NCBI RefSeq assembly: GCF_003555505.1
Contig: NZ_CP032152.1
Location: 620,001-684,000 of the forward strand
Source of the DNA: Thermosynechococcus sichuanensis E542
GTDB lineage: Bacteria > Cyanobacteriota > Cyanobacteriia > Thermosynechococcales > Thermosynechococcaceae
Length of the DNA stretch: 64,000 bases
Direction of reading: 5' to 3'
Shown here: piece by piece, positions 36,266-44,772 of the stretch
Numbering within the stretch: position 1 is the first letter of the stretch
How the letters are laid out: every line of letters begins with the position of its first letter
Notes under the pieces: generated by a model
What the model saw: only the letters and a program-made list of their open reading frames with translations
Databases searched by the model: none
What the model was told of the DNA's origin: nothing
Translations under genes and position numbers: made by a program

Positions 36266-36916
36266 ATGTTTACGGGTATTATTCAGGCGATCGGTGTGCT
36301 CCAGCAACGCTCCGAGTCCCAGTTGGCGATTAGCGCTACCGGTGCCCCTTTTCTTAAGGACGTGGCCATTGGCGATAGTATTGCCGTGGATGGCGTCTGC
36401 CTCACAGTGGAAACCTTTGATGCCAGTGGTTTTACGGTCAGGGTCTCTCCGGAAACACTGCAACGCACGACATTGGCGGCCAAAGCGGCAGCAGGAGCAA
36501 TGGTGAACCTCGAACCTGCCCTACGTGTGGGAGATAAAGTGGGCGGGCATTTTGTGACCGGTCATGTGGATGGTGTTGGCACCGTACTGGCGATCGCCCC
36601 CACCGGCACTAGCTGGGAATTCACCTTCTCTGCCCCTGAAGCAGTGGCAATGTACATTATCCCCAAGGGCAGTATTGCCATCAATGGGATTAGCCTCACC
36701 GTTGCCCATTGCAATGAAAAAGGGGATGAATTCCGCATTGCCGTCATCCCCCATACCTACGCAGAAACCACACTGCAATTTCTTAAGGTTGGTGAGGGTG
36801 TGAATCTAGAGGCGGATCTGTTGGGCAAATATACCCGCAAGTTTCTCCAGCCCCAAGACGCCTCAACCGCAGTGGAAATTGACCTCGCGTTTCTCCAAAC
36901 CCATGGCTACGCCTAG
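36266..36916 (+). CDS. ribE: Riboflavin synthase alpha chain
   Basis: Final step of riboflavin synthesis, dismutating two 6,7-dimethyl-8-ribityllumazine molecules. The 216-residue protein holds two lumazine-binding repeats of about 97 residues. The first opens with MFTGIIQAIGVL and has GDSIAVDGVCLTV; the second opens with GGHFVTGHVDGVGTV and has GSIAINGISLTV. Both are intact. It is the last gene of the purL-purF-peptidase-ribE run and starts six bases after the peptidase stop. The 3' end is five bases from convergent tsf. No FMN riboswitch is seen. Confidence 0.96.
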   Translation: MFTGIIQAIGVLQQRSESQLAISATGAPFLKDVAIGDSIAVDGVCLTVETFDASGFTVRVSPETLQRTTLAAKAAAGAMVNLEPALRVGDKVGGHFVTGHVDGVGTVLAIAPTGTSWEFTFSAPEAVAMYIIPKGSIAINGISLTVAHCNEKGDEFRIAVIPHTYAETTLQFLKVGEGVNLEADLLGKYTRKFLQPQDASTAVEIDLAFLQTHGYA

Positions 36917-36921
36917 GGACA

Positions 36922-37848
36922 TTATTTTTTCTTCTTGCTGCTGCGGGACTTGCCACTGGATTTTTTAGCAGCGGCACCAAATCCCTTGCTTTCAGCCGCA
37001 GGTTCAGCTACAGGTTCAGGACTTTCGGCAGCAGGCTCAGCGACGGGTTCCGCTGTCTGCTCAGAAACTGCGACAGGTTCTGGAGTTGGCTCTTCAGTCC
37101 TTGTTTCCGCTGCTGGCTCAGGGGCACTCACTTCAGGGGTTGCGGTTTCAGCCACCGCCGCTGGTGCCTCGGCAGCTTTGGCGACAGCACTCATGGCTTG
37201 GGTTTGGGCAGCCACTTCTTCAGCAAGATTGGTTTCTTTCTTCTCAATCCCCTCACCGAGGACAAAGCGTTGGAAGCGGCGAATCTGGATATTTTCCCCC
37301 AGTTCGGCAATGTGCTCTTTGACCAACTCTTCAACGGTCTTAGACTGATCACGGATAAAAGGCTGGTTAAGCAAGCACAGCTCTTTGAGGGTTTTCTCCA
37401 GTTTGCCAGCAACGATTTTCTCTTTGACTTCGGGCGGCTTCCCCTTCAGTGCATCGGAGCCAAGGGCAATTTGGCGTTCTTTTTCCTTGTACTCAGGGGG
37501 AATATCATCCACTGAGACAAATTCCACATTGGGGCAAGCAGCAATTTGCTTAGCAATGTCTTGGACAAGGGCTTTGAATTTCTCGTTGCGAGCCACAAAG
37601 TCGGTCTCGCAGTTCACCTCCACCAGCACACCAATGCGCCCGCCGGTGTGAATGTAGCTATCCACCAGACCTTCGCTGGTGACGCGCCCGGCCTTTTTGC
37701 CCGCAGAGGCGAGACCTTTTTGCCGCAACCACGCAATGGCGGCTTCCATATCGCCGTTGGACTCCTGCAAGGCTTTCTTGCAGTCCATCATGCCGGCACC
37801 GGTTTTGTCCCGCAGTTCTTTGACTAGTTTGGCTGAAATCTCTGCCAT
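36922..37848 (-). CDS. tsf: Translation elongation factor Ts with long C-terminal extension
   Basis: Guanine nucleotide exchange factor for EF-Tu. The N-terminal [27 protein letters not shown] and the [10 protein letters not shown] motif identify it. The core ends at about residue 220 ([25 protein letters not shown]). About 85 more residues follow that are not part of the usual EF-Ts: an Ala/Pro/Glu-rich tract with repeated [10 protein letters not shown] units, then a lysine- and serine-rich end ([12 protein letters not shown]). Extensions occur in some cyanobacterial and plastid EF-Ts, but this one has no S1 domain. It lies 17 bases downstream of rpsB, the standard operon order. Confidence 0.95.
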   Translation of the reverse strand: MAEISAKLVKELRDKTGAGMMDCKKALQESNGDMEAAIAWLRQKGLASAGKKAGRVTSEGLVDSYIHTGGRIGVLVEVNCETDFVARNEKFKALVQDIAKQIAACPNVEFVSVDDIPPEYKEKERQIALGSDALKGKPPEVKEKIVAGKLEKTLKELCLLNQPFIRDQSKTVEELVKEHIAELGENIQIRRFQRFVLGEGIEKKETNLAEEVAAQTQAMSAVAKAAEAPAAVAETATPEVSAPEPAAETRTEEPTPEPVAVSEQTAEPVAEPAAESPEPVAEPAAESKGFGAAAKKSSGKSRSSKKKK

Positions 37849-37865
37849 GATCTGTTCCTCAAGGA

Positions 37866-38657
37866 TTAAGCGTCAGAGTCATCTGGAATATCTAGGGCTT
37901 CAGCATCACCATCGTCGCTGGCGGTCATCCCATCGTCGTCCTCATCAGCGAGATCCGCTTCGGGTTCGTCCAACTGACCATGGCGGCCTTCGTAAATGGC
38001 ATCGGCTAGTTTACCCACAATCAGCTTAATCGAACGGATGGCATCATCGTTAGCAGGGATGGGAATATCCACTTGGTTGGGATCGCAGTTGGTATCTAGC
38101 AGCGCCACAATGGGAATTCCCAATTTGTGACACTCGGCAACGGCATTGTATTCCCGCTTGACATCAACAATAATTGCGACATCGGGCAGCCGCCGCATCT
38201 GTTTAATGCCACCAAGGTATTTTTGCAACCGTGCCAGTTCTCGCCGCAGGGCTGAGGCCTCCTGTTTGGGGCGCAGATCAATGAGGCCATTTTCCTCCAT
38301 GCTTTCTAATTCTTTGAGGCGATCGACACGGGTTTTGATGGTATTCCAGTTGGTGAGCATCCCCCCCAACCAGCGCTGATTGACGTAGTAACTGCCGCAG
38401 CGCAGTGCTTCCTGCTCGACGATGCCGGCGGCTTGACGCTTGGTACCAATAAATAAAAAGCGTTTGCCTTTTTCAGCAGCGTTGCGGATGTAGTTGTAGG
38501 CTTCATCCACCAGTTGGGCGGTTTGCACGAGGTCAATGATGTGCACCCCATTGCGAACCGTGAAGATGTAGGGTGCCATGCGGGGGTTCCAGCGGCGGGC
38601 TTGGTGACCAAAGTGAACCCCTGCCTCTAGCATTTGGGCAAGGCTAAGAACTGCCAT
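37866..38657 (-). CDS. rpsB: 30S ribosomal protein S2
   Basis: Small-subunit ribosomal protein of 263 residues. [25 protein letters not shown] at the start, [22 protein letters not shown] and [20 protein letters not shown] are diagnostic. After about residue 225 a very acidic tail follows ([28 protein letters not shown]). Acidic tails occur in several cyanobacterial S2 proteins, but its use is unknown. tsf follows 17 bases downstream. A promoter is proposed at 38749-38778. Confidence 0.97.
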   Translation of the reverse strand: MAVLSLAQMLEAGVHFGHQARRWNPRMAPYIFTVRNGVHIIDLVQTAQLVDEAYNYIRNAAEKGKRFLFIGTKRQAAGIVEQEALRCGSYYVNQRWLGGMLTNWNTIKTRVDRLKELESMEENGLIDLRPKQEASALRRELARLQKYLGGIKQMRRLPDVAIIVDVKREYNAVAECHKLGIPIVALLDTNCDPNQVDIPIPANDDAIRSIKLIVGKLADAIYEGRHGQLDEPEADLADEDDDGMTASDDGDAEALDIPDDSDA

Positions 38658-38748
38658 TGAGTTGTACTCCTATGGGTTAAACAACCATCCGTCCATCATC
38701 CGGTGAGGACACCCAAGGGGACGAATGTGAAAGATTTGCAGACTTATT

Positions 38749-38778
38749 ATCATAACTAATGAACAAGGCCTTTGGAAA
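38749..38778 (-). promoter_or_regulatory. Putative promoter of rpsB-tsf
   Basis: On the minus strand TTTCCA (38778-38773), an 18-base spacer and TATGAT (38754-38749). The -10 matches five of six consensus bases. It lies about 90 bases upstream of the rpsB ATG. Found by eye; no start-site data. Confidence 0.4.
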
Positions 38779-38867
38779 GCCCAATCCACAGGATTTGGTA
38801 GCGTTGTTATCTTGACGCTCAGGGGTGGCCAACCTATCCTGAAAGATTCAAGACGGCTGGGTGGTGC

Positions 38868-40265
38868 TTGACATTGGATATTTCCCGTTTGCGATCGCAA
38901 TGGCAACAAATTCACGGTGACGAAACCTCTGAAGCTGTTATTGAGCAGCACTTTGTCCGACCACTCCTGAGTGTGTTGGGCTTTGGCGATCGCGATCGTC
39001 TTTCTTCCTTTGATACCGGTGCAGGCATTGCCGATGTGGCAGCCCGGTTTCCTCGGGAGCATCAGCCTCCCTTTTGTCAAACTCCAGTTGACCCCGATTT
39101 AATTGTTGAGATTAAAACCCCTGCCCGTCGCTCCCGTAATACCCCCAGTCAAACCGTGGCCTTGAACCTTGAGAATGGGTCTGCCCACCATAGCCGCGCT
39201 CTGCAACAACTCCGCCAACTTCTCAGTGGTTGCCATTGCCAAGAAACCGCTTGGGGGCTGATCACGAATGCCCGCCACTTGCAACTTTTTCAACGCCATG
39301 GCCACTTGGTCTATCCAGTGACGCCCAACTATGAACTGACGGGCGATCGCCTTGAGGCCATTGTCGAAGACCTCAAAACCTGCTTGCGATCGCGCCCCCG
39401 TGCCACCACCCTCTGTCTCTATAACCACAAGGGAGGCGTGGGCAAAACCACCACTACGATTAACTTGGGCGCCACCCTTGCTGTGGCCGATGCCGCCGTC
39501 TTGCTTGTTGATTGCGACCCCCAAGGGGATCTCAGCCGCGCCCTTGAGCTAACCCCCACCAGTACAACCCTTGCGGCTTGCCTGCAAAACCCTGATGAGC
39601 CGATTACGGCTACGATTCGCCCCTTTGACCTGCGCATCCGCACCAGCAGCAGTATCAAGTCTGCCCATATCTTTGATGTCATTCCCGCTGCACCGCAACT
39701 GCAAAGCATCCTCATTCAGGCGATGCAAACTCAAAATCCACCCATTACCCGCCTGCGGGAACGCCTCGCCCCCTTGCGCGATCGCTACGACTACATCCTC
39801 ATTGACTGCCCCAGTGCTTGGCTCTTTTTAAGTAAGAGCGCCGTGTATGCCAGTGACGCCGTTTTGATTCCCACCCGCCACACCGATCTCTCCTCCCTCA
39901 ACAATGCCGCTCAGGTGATTCACCAATTTCTCTTCAATGAAATTCACACATTGCGCCGCGAAGGCGGGCCCCTTCCTTTGCCTATTTTCTTTAATGGTGC
40001 TCCCACAACCGACAAGGCGATGGCCGTTGCCCAAGCAGAAATTGAACGGATTCTCCAGAAGCTCCCCCATCTCACCCCCTACTTTTGGCCGCAGTATCAA
40101 GCCAATGACACAAGCGTATTCGCCATTCCTGAATATGCCATCATTTCCCGTGCCGCCTTTGCCCGTGTGCCTGCGGTCTTCAAAGATAAGCGCGTCTTGG
40201 GCTTCTATCAGACATTGGTGCAGACCTATCTTCGCCCCTTAGCTCCTGCCAATGACCTGACCTAA
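38868..40265 (+). CDS. ParA-type ATPase fused to an N-terminal PD-(D/E)XK nuclease-like domain
   Basis: A 465-residue two-domain protein. Residues 1-175 resemble the N-terminal nuclease domain of type I restriction R subunits: SEAVIEQHFVRPLL then a possible catalytic trio D56 (GIADVAAR), E81 and K83 (PDLIVEIKTPAR), and WGLITNARHLQLF at about 129-141. Residues 180-460 are a ParA/MinD-like ATPase with the deviant Walker A NHKGGVGKTTTT (K188, K193), VDCDPQGDLS and IDCPSAW. No ParB, parS-like site, methylase or specificity subunit is nearby. A small coiled-coil membrane gene follows after 93 bases. Start is TTG at 38868; GCTTGACATTGG lacks a clear ribosome site. Function is unknown; defence, DNA positioning or plasmid-derived partition are possible. 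Confidence 0.85.
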   Translation: MTLDISRLRSQWQQIHGDETSEAVIEQHFVRPLLSVLGFGDRDRLSSFDTGAGIADVAARFPREHQPPFCQTPVDPDLIVEIKTPARRSRNTPSQTVALNLENGSAHHSRALQQLRQLLSGCHCQETAWGLITNARHLQLFQRHGHLVYPVTPNYELTGDRLEAIVEDLKTCLRSRPRATTLCLYNHKGGVGKTTTTINLGATLAVADAAVLLVDCDPQGDLSRALELTPTSTTLAACLQNPDEPITATIRPFDLRIRTSSSIKSAHIFDVIPAAPQLQSILIQAMQTQNPPITRLRERLAPLRDRYDYILIDCPSAWLFLSKSAVYASDAVLIPTRHTDLSSLNNAAQVIHQFLFNEIHTLRREGGPLPLPIFFNGAPTTDKAMAVAQAEIERILQKLPHLTPYFWPQYQANDTSVFAIPEYAIISRAAFARVPAVFKDKRVLGFYQTLVQTYLRPLAPANDLT

Positions 40266-40358
40266 CCGACAACCTTCCTAACAGGATTTATAAAAAATCT
40301 GAAAACGGAAATTGCTGGCTCCCCCTAAAATGAAATTACCCCTCCCTGAGCAGCCGTC

Positions 40359-40664
40359 ATGACTGAGTCTGCCACCCAATCCCAACTGACTGAAGTTCTG
40401 GAAACGGTGAAGGCAATCCAGTCGCAGTTAACAGAACTCACCCTTGAAGTGAAGGTGGGGCAAGCAGAAATCCGTGAAAAGTTCAACACCATGGAGGCCA
40501 AAATTGAGGCTGTGCGCCTAGAAGTGCAGAACAATCGCGAACAGTTAGTAGAGCTAGGGAAACGCCAAGGTTCAACGGATAATCGCCTTTGGGCACTGCT
40601 AGTGGCACTGTTTTTGATGGTGGCAGGACTTTTGGCCAAGATTACACTGTTTGACAAAGTTTAG
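40359..40664 (+). CDS. Coiled-coil protein with C-terminal membrane anchor
   Basis: A 101-residue protein. Residues 5-75 form a continuous heptad-rich coiled coil (VLETVKAIQSQLTELTLEVK, then EIREKFNTMEAKIEAV), followed by a hydrophobic span at about 79-96 (WALLVALFLMVAGLLAKI) and a short tail (TLFDKV). It would be a tail-anchored membrane protein. Similar small proteins occur in cyanobacteria, often near mobile or defence genes; no function is known to me. It is 93 bases downstream of the nuclease-ParA gene on the same strand and could be its membrane partner, which is inference. A well-placed GAGGAG after it leads into a broken ORF. Confidence 0.68.
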   Translation: MTESATQSQLTEVLETVKAIQSQLTELTLEVKVGQAEIREKFNTMEAKIEAVRLEVQNNREQLVELGKRQGSTDNRLWALLVALFLMVAGLLAKITLFDKV

Positions 40665-40675
40665 AGGAGAAACCC

Positions 40676-40753
40676 ATGAGTGAACCTGTCATACCAGCGC
40701 TTGGTAACATTTTTGAACCTCAAGGGCAATTCACGGCATCTGTATTCTGCTGA
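40676..40753 (+). pseudogene. Broken ORF start with strong ribosome site
   Basis: A 25-codon frame (MSEPVIPALGNIFEPQGQF, then TASVFC and TGA) with AGAGGAGA seven bases before the ATG. The strong ribosome site and good spacing suggest the beginning of a real gene whose body is gone. Its end coincides with the start of the transposase relic at about 40744, so an insertion and later deletion may have cut it. The parent gene is not recognised. Confidence 0.4.
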
Positions 40754-40842
40754 GTCTTGACAGTGGGGTAGAGCGGTTTGCGCAGGCGGTGCGTTGCGAT
40801 TGGGGGATTGAAAACCAAGTGGACTGGGTGCTGGATGGGGCT
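40744..40842 (+). mobile_element. Relic of an ISAs1-type transposase
   Basis: About 33 codons in one frame read SLDSGVERFAQAV, RCDWGIENQVDWVLDGAL. This matches the RxHWGIENxxHWVLD signature near the C-terminus of ISAs1-family (DDE) transposases. The frame then departs from the family and no N-terminal catalytic part, inverted repeats or target duplication are visible. The key His before WGIEN is Asp here (CDWGIEN). It is therefore a decayed fragment between the coiled-coil gene and cysA. Identification is from the motif alone. Confidence 0.65.
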
Positions 40843-40957
40843 TTGACTACCCGGCTCGTCTTCTTGTCGCTGTCTGAGTATGCGTCTGTGGGCAAAGACA
40901 GAGGGCTGCAAAACTACGGTAATCTTATAGAGAAACTAGAGTATTGCTGGCAGTGCT

Positions 40958-41968
40958 ATGGGCATCACTATTGAAAACGTTTCTAAGTCCTTTGGCTCCT
41001 TTCAAGCAGTCAAGCAGGTGGATTTGGATATTGCCAGTGGCTCTTTGGTGGCGCTGTTGGGGCCTTCAGGATCTGGCAAATCAACCTTACTGCGACTAAT
41101 TGCGGGTCTAGAAATGCCTGACACTGGCCGGATTCTGCTCACGGGCAAGGACGCCACCTATCAAAGTGTCCAAGAGCGTAATATTGGCTTCGTCTTTCAG
41201 CACTATGCCCTTTTTAAGCACATGACTGTGCGCCAAAATATCGCCTTTGGCTTAGAGCTGCGCAAGGTGCCCCGGGCTAAGATCAAAGCTCGCGTTGAGG
41301 AATTGCTCGAGTTGGTGCAGTTGGCCGGCTTGGGCGATCGCTACCCCTCTCAGCTCTCTGGAGGACAACGCCAGCGGGTGGCTCTTGCCCGTGCTCTCGC
41401 CGTAGAACCCAAGGTGCTGTTGCTAGATGAACCCTTTGGTGCCCTCGATGCCAAGGTGCGCAAAGAACTGCGAGCATGGCTGCGCCACCTCCACGATGAT
41501 GTCCACGTCACAACGGTCTTCGTGACCCACGACCAAGAGGAAGCGATGGAAGTGGCAGATCAGATTGTAGTCATGAACAAGGGTCAAGTGGAGCAGGTGG
41601 GCACCCCCGCTGAAATTTACGACCATCCCGCTAGCCCTTTTGTGATGAGCTTTATTGGCCCTGTGAATGTCCTGCGCTCCCGCGTCTTTCAGCAAAGCGA
41701 AGGCACGCCCCCCCACTGCGATATTTTTCTGCGCCCGCGCGACATCATTATCGAAACCAGCCCCAATGGCAACACCGTCTCAGCTCGCATTCACCGCATT
41801 ATTCACCTTGGCTGGGAAATTCAGGTGGAACTGCGCCTAGACGATGGGCAGGAATTGATGGCACACCTATCGCGGGAACGATTTGATGAGCTGCACCTTG
41901 AACCCCAACAGCAAGTTTTTATCAAGCCACGGGAAGCAAAATCCTTTCCCCTCTACTACAGCATTTAG
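40958..41968 (+). CDS. cysA: Sulfate/thiosulfate ABC transporter ATP-binding protein
   Basis: Cytosolic ATPase of an ABC importer, 336 residues. Walker A is GPSGSGKST, the Q loop lies in [14 protein letters not shown], the signature is LSGGQRQR, Walker B is [12 protein letters not shown] and the switch His is in VTHDQEEA. The sequence from the N-terminus ([16 protein letters not shown]) and the C-terminal TOBE-like domain with FLRPRDI fit CysA; the C-terminal part was used to prefer sulfate over molybdate or spermidine. The permease genes cysT and cysW and the binding protein are absent from the window. The DNA just upstream holds a transposase relic, so its old operon may have been cut. Confidence 0.88.
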   Translation: MGITIENVSKSFGSFQAVKQVDLDIASGSLVALLGPSGSGKSTLLRLIAGLEMPDTGRILLTGKDATYQSVQERNIGFVFQHYALFKHMTVRQNIAFGLELRKVPRAKIKARVEELLELVQLAGLGDRYPSQLSGGQRQRVALARALAVEPKVLLLDEPFGALDAKVRKELRAWLRHLHDDVHVTTVFVTHDQEEAMEVADQIVVMNKGQVEQVGTPAEIYDHPASPFVMSFIGPVNVLRSRVFQQSEGTPPHCDIFLRPRDIIIETSPNGNTVSARIHRIIHLGWEIQVELRLDDGQELMAHLSRERFDELHLEPQQQVFIKPREAKSFPLYYSI

Positions 41969-41993
41969 GCACGAAAAAAAATCAGTTTATCCC

Positions 41994-42023
41994 TTGAACA
42001 AACCAAGCCAAACTTGCTATGCT
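41994..42023 (+). promoter_or_regulatory. Putative promoter of tRNA-Gln
   Basis: TTGAAC (41994-41999), an 18-base spacer and TATGCT (42018-42023). Start of transcription would fall near 42030, about nine bases before the tRNA. Both hexamers match well. Confidence 0.5.
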
Positions 42024-42038
42024 AACAAAGCAACGCAA

Positions 42039-42110
42039 TGGGGTGTCGCCAAGCGGTAAGGCAGCGGGTTTTGGTCCCGCCATTCGGGGGTTCGAATCCT
42101 CCCGCCCCAG
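42039..42110 (+). tRNA. trnQ: tRNA-Gln (UUG)
   Basis: A 72-base cloverleaf. Acceptor strands TGGGGTG (42039-42045) and CGCCCCA (42103-42109) pair, followed by discriminator G. The anticodon stem GCGGG/CCCGC encloses TTTTGGT, giving anticodon TTG. The T arm has GGTTCGAATCC. CCA is not encoded. Confidence 0.95.
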
Positions 42111-42127
42111 TTAAGTTTTAGGCATCA

Positions 42128-42910
42128 ATGACACAAATACTACCCTCATTACTGGCCTTAGATTTTGATGGCGTCCTCTGCAATGGCCTGCGGGAATATT
42201 TTCAAACCAGTTGGCGGGTGTATCAGCAGGTGTGGCCTGATCAGCCTCTTGCCCTTTCCCTAGAGGCACTAGAAAGGCAATTTGGTCAATTGCGCCCTGT
42301 GATTACGGTGGGGTGGGAAATGCCCCTATTGTTGCGGGCAATTGTTGAAGGCACCCCTACTCAAGAAATTCTCCAAGATTGGCCAAAGGTGCGCGATCGC
42401 CTACTTGCGACCTACCATCTCGCTGCGGCCGATTTAGGAGAACGGGTGGACAGCCTGCGCGATCGCTGGATTGCAACGGACTGGCAAAGCTGGTTGACCC
42501 TCCATGACTTTTATGACGGTGTCGTGGCGGCTCTGCAACGCTGGCAAGCCCAAGGTCAACCCCTCGCCATTGTCACCACCAAAGAGCAGCGCTTTGTTAC
42601 CTATTTGCTGGCGCAAGCGGGCATCTCCTTGCCCCCAGAGGCTATCTATGGCAAAGAGCAACAGCAGCCAAAACCTGTGATTCTTCAGGCACTTCAGTCA
42701 ACCTATGGTGCTCCCTTGTGGTTTGTTGAGGATCGTCTTGGGGCACTGTTAGAGGTTGCGGCCACACCGGCGCTAAGGGAAACAGAACTCTTCTTGGCCA
42801 CATGGGGCTACACCACCGCTGGCGATCGCGCCCAAGCCGAGGCACATCCGCGCATCCATCTCCTTAGCCGAGAAAAATTTTGCGAATTTCCCCACTGGCT
42901 TTCCCCCTAA
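42128..42910 (+). CDS. HAD-superfamily hydrolase
   Basis: A 260-residue phosphatase-like protein. Motif I is LALDFDGVLCNG with the nucleophile Asp and the acid Asp two residues on. Motif II is IVTTKEQR (Thr) and the lysine is in QQPKPVILQ. Motif III is FVEDRLGALLEVA. An inserted helical cap of about 110 residues follows motif I. Substrate unknown; phosphoglycolate phosphatase-like and beta-phosphoglucomutase-like proteins share this form. It lies 17 bases after the tRNA-Gln gene, and tRNA-Lys follows. Such a stand-alone HAD enzyme cannot be assigned further. Confidence 0.85.
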   Translation: MTQILPSLLALDFDGVLCNGLREYFQTSWRVYQQVWPDQPLALSLEALERQFGQLRPVITVGWEMPLLLRAIVEGTPTQEILQDWPKVRDRLLATYHLAAADLGERVDSLRDRWIATDWQSWLTLHDFYDGVVAALQRWQAQGQPLAIVTTKEQRFVTYLLAQAGISLPPEAIYGKEQQQPKPVILQALQSTYGAPLWFVEDRLGALLEVAATPALRETELFLATWGYTTAGDRAQAEAHPRIHLLSREKFCEFPHWLSP

Positions 42911-42914
42911 CCCC

Positions 42915-42943
42915 TTGTCTTTCAAGGTGGTTTTCTCTATACT
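42915..42943 (+). promoter_or_regulatory. Putative promoter of tRNA-Lys
   Basis: TTGTCT (42915-42920), a 17-base spacer and TATACT (42938-42943). Transcription would begin near 42950, fifteen bases before the tRNA. One of the best promoter-like matches in the window. Confidence 0.6.
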
Positions 42944-42964
42944 GAAAAAGCTGCAAAACAGCGC

Positions 42965-43036
42965 GGGTCGCTAGCTCAGCGGTAGAGCACTCGGCTTTTA
43001 ACCGATTGGTCTTGGGTTCGAATCCCAGGCGACCCA
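42965..43036 (+). tRNA. trnK: tRNA-Lys (UUU)
   Basis: A 72-base cloverleaf. Acceptor strands GGGTCGC (42965-42971) and GCGACCC (43029-43035), discriminator A. The anticodon loop is CTTTTAA, giving TTT. The D arm has AGCTCAGCGGTAGAGC and the T arm GGGTTCGAATCCC. CCA is not encoded. vipp1 ends seven bases away on the other strand. Confidence 0.96.
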
Positions 43037-43042
43037 TTTAGG

Positions 43043-43888
43043 TTAACTATCCAGTAGGCGACGCAATTCTGCCATATCGTCCTCAATAGATTTACTCTGA
43101 GACGATGCACTGGAGCGTGGGGCATCCTGCACTTCGGGAGTCGAGACGTTGATGTTGATATTCAACTGGCTGCTGCCACTGGCGGTCTGGGGGAGCGTCC
43201 CCGCAGAGGGAGCATCGGACAACAAGCCCATTTGCCGCTTCATTTCCAGCAGTTCAAATTCCACATCTTGTTTATGGGCGCTGCTTTGAAGGGCTTGGAA
43301 TTTACTTTCAAGCGTATCGCCACTCAGTTCCGCGATCGCTTGGGAGCGGGCTTCCATTTGCAGGATCTTGTCTTCCATGCGCTCAAATGCGGCCATGGCA
43401 TTGGAGGTGCCCACCTTGCTAACCGCTTGATGAATCTGCTCTGAGGCCTTGGCGGCACGGGCGCGTGCCTTGAGCATTTCCTTCTTCGTTTTAGCCTCAG
43501 AAATTTTGCTTTCAAGGGCGGTCAAGTTGTCCTTGAGGGTTTTCACCTGCACTGCCATTTGATCCACTTGGGCTTTGAGGGCAGCAGCCGTATCTTCAGC
43601 GGTTTTCTTGCGGTTCAAGGCCTCCAATGCGAGGGCTTCATCCCCTTTACTGAGGGCAAGGCGCGCCCGCTGCTCCCATTGCTGGGCATCCTTGAGATTT
43701 TGGCTGTACTGCTGTTCGAGTCGTTTTTGGGCGGCAATGGCTTGAGCAACCGCTTGGCGTAACTTCACCAAGTCGGCATTCATATCAATAATCGTTTGCT
43801 CCAGAATTTTTTCTGGATCTTCAGCAGCACTCACAAGGGCATTGAGGTTAGAGCGAATCACCATGCCCACGCGATCAAGTAAACCCAT
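43043..43888 (-). CDS. vipp1: Vesicle-inducing protein in plastids / IM30 (PspA family)
   Basis: A membrane-remodelling ESCRT-III relative needed for thylakoid biogenesis and maintenance. I start at the ATG at 43888 (MGLLDRVGMVIRSNLNALVSAAEDPEKI), with AGG just upstream, giving 281 residues. The N-terminal amphipathic helix, the long coiled-coil body (about 25-215), and a C-terminal extension after a Ser/Pro-rich linker are all present. The extension (SIEDDMAELRRLLDS) is the feature that separates Vipp1 from bacterial PspA. Monocistronic; convergent with tRNA-Lys. Confidence 0.93.
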   Translation of the reverse strand: MGLLDRVGMVIRSNLNALVSAAEDPEKILEQTIIDMNADLVKLRQAVAQAIAAQKRLEQQYSQNLKDAQQWEQRARLALSKGDEALALEALNRKKTAEDTAAALKAQVDQMAVQVKTLKDNLTALESKISEAKTKKEMLKARARAAKASEQIHQAVSKVGTSNAMAAFERMEDKILQMEARSQAIAELSGDTLESKFQALQSSAHKQDVEFELLEMKRQMGLLSDAPSAGTLPQTASGSSQLNININVSTPEVQDAPRSSASSQSKSIEDDMAELRRLLDS

Positions 43889-43935
43889 GCTTTGCCTCGT
43901 CAATAACTCGCTGACTCTACTCTAGCGCATGCCCT

Positions 43936-44715
43936 CTACATCCCCATGATGCAGTAGCCCGAATCCACATAAAGAATTTGACCCGTGATGCCACTGGCTA
44001 GATCACTGGCAAGAAAAGCTGCTGTGTTGCCCACCTCTGTTTGGGTCACTGTGCGCCGCAGTGGAGCCGTAGCTTCCACATGGTGAATCATGTCGAGAAT
44101 GCCCCCCACTGCTGAGGAGGCCAAGGTACGAATCGGACCAGCGGAGATACCATTGACGCGGATATTCTGAGGCCCCAGTTCTGCCGCTAAGTAGCGCACA
44201 TTCATTTCTAGGGCTGCCTTAGCAATCCCCATAACATTGTAGTTCGGCACAACCCGCACACCCCCTAAATAGGTGAGGGTAATGATGGATCCCCCGTTGG
44301 TCATCAATGGTTTAGCGGCACGGCTGAGGGAAATGAGGGAGTAGGCACTAATGTCAAGAGCCAGATTAAAGCCTTCAAGGGAGACGGCTGAAAAGTCACC
44401 ACTCAAATCTTCTTTTTGAGCAAACGCCAAACAGTGAATCAAAATCTCTAGGCCACCCCAAGTGGATTGAATCGCTGCAAAGGCTGCCTCAATTTGCTGG
44501 GGTTGCTGCACATCCAAAGGGAGAAGCAATTTGGGGGCAAGGGGCGCTGTGAGTTCCTCAACCTTTTGCTTCAGCTTTCCCCGCTCATCGGGAAGGTAGG
44601 TCACGGCCAGTTCGGCACCCGCTGCATGGAGTTGTTGGGCAATCCCCCAAGCAATGGAGCGATTATTGGCAATGCCGGTCACAAGGGCGCGTTTTCCCGA
44701 TAGGTCTAGGAGCAT
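43936..44715 (-). CDS. fabI: Enoyl-[acyl-carrier-protein] reductase (NADH)
   Basis: Last reduction in each fatty acid elongation cycle. A 259-residue SDR enzyme starting MLLDLSGKRALVTGIANNRSIAWGIA. The FabI-type nucleotide motif GIANNRSIAWG replaces the usual SDR GxxxGxG. The active site Tyr-x6-Lys is in PNYNVMGIAKAALE. The substrate region TYLGGVRVVP and the C-terminal ASGITGQILYVDSGY are conserved. The length is normal. It lies 32 bases before vipp1 on the same strand but with a gap holding the vipp1 ribosome site, so these may be separate or joined. Confidence 0.96.
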   Translation of the reverse strand: MLLDLSGKRALVTGIANNRSIAWGIAQQLHAAGAELAVTYLPDERGKLKQKVEELTAPLAPKLLLPLDVQQPQQIEAAFAAIQSTWGGLEILIHCLAFAQKEDLSGDFSAVSLEGFNLALDISAYSLISLSRAAKPLMTNGGSIITLTYLGGVRVVPNYNVMGIAKAALEMNVRYLAAELGPQNIRVNGISAGPIRTLASSAVGGILDMIHHVEATAPLRRTVTQTEVGNTAAFLASDLASGITGQILYVDSGYCIMGM

Positions 44716-44772
44716 AGGTACAGCCAGTGTGAATGATCTAACCCTCTGATCGTACCAGAGGGGCTGCTGCCT

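Noticed and set aside
38868-40265. Plain chromosome partition ParA of a parABS system
   Set aside because: No ParB gene or parS-like palindromes nearby, and the extra nuclease-like domain does not fit a standard ParA.
40789-40974. Open frame starting in the transposase relic and running into cysA
   Set aside because: Only its start has ISAs1 similarity; the rest is unrelated and it overlaps the cysA start.
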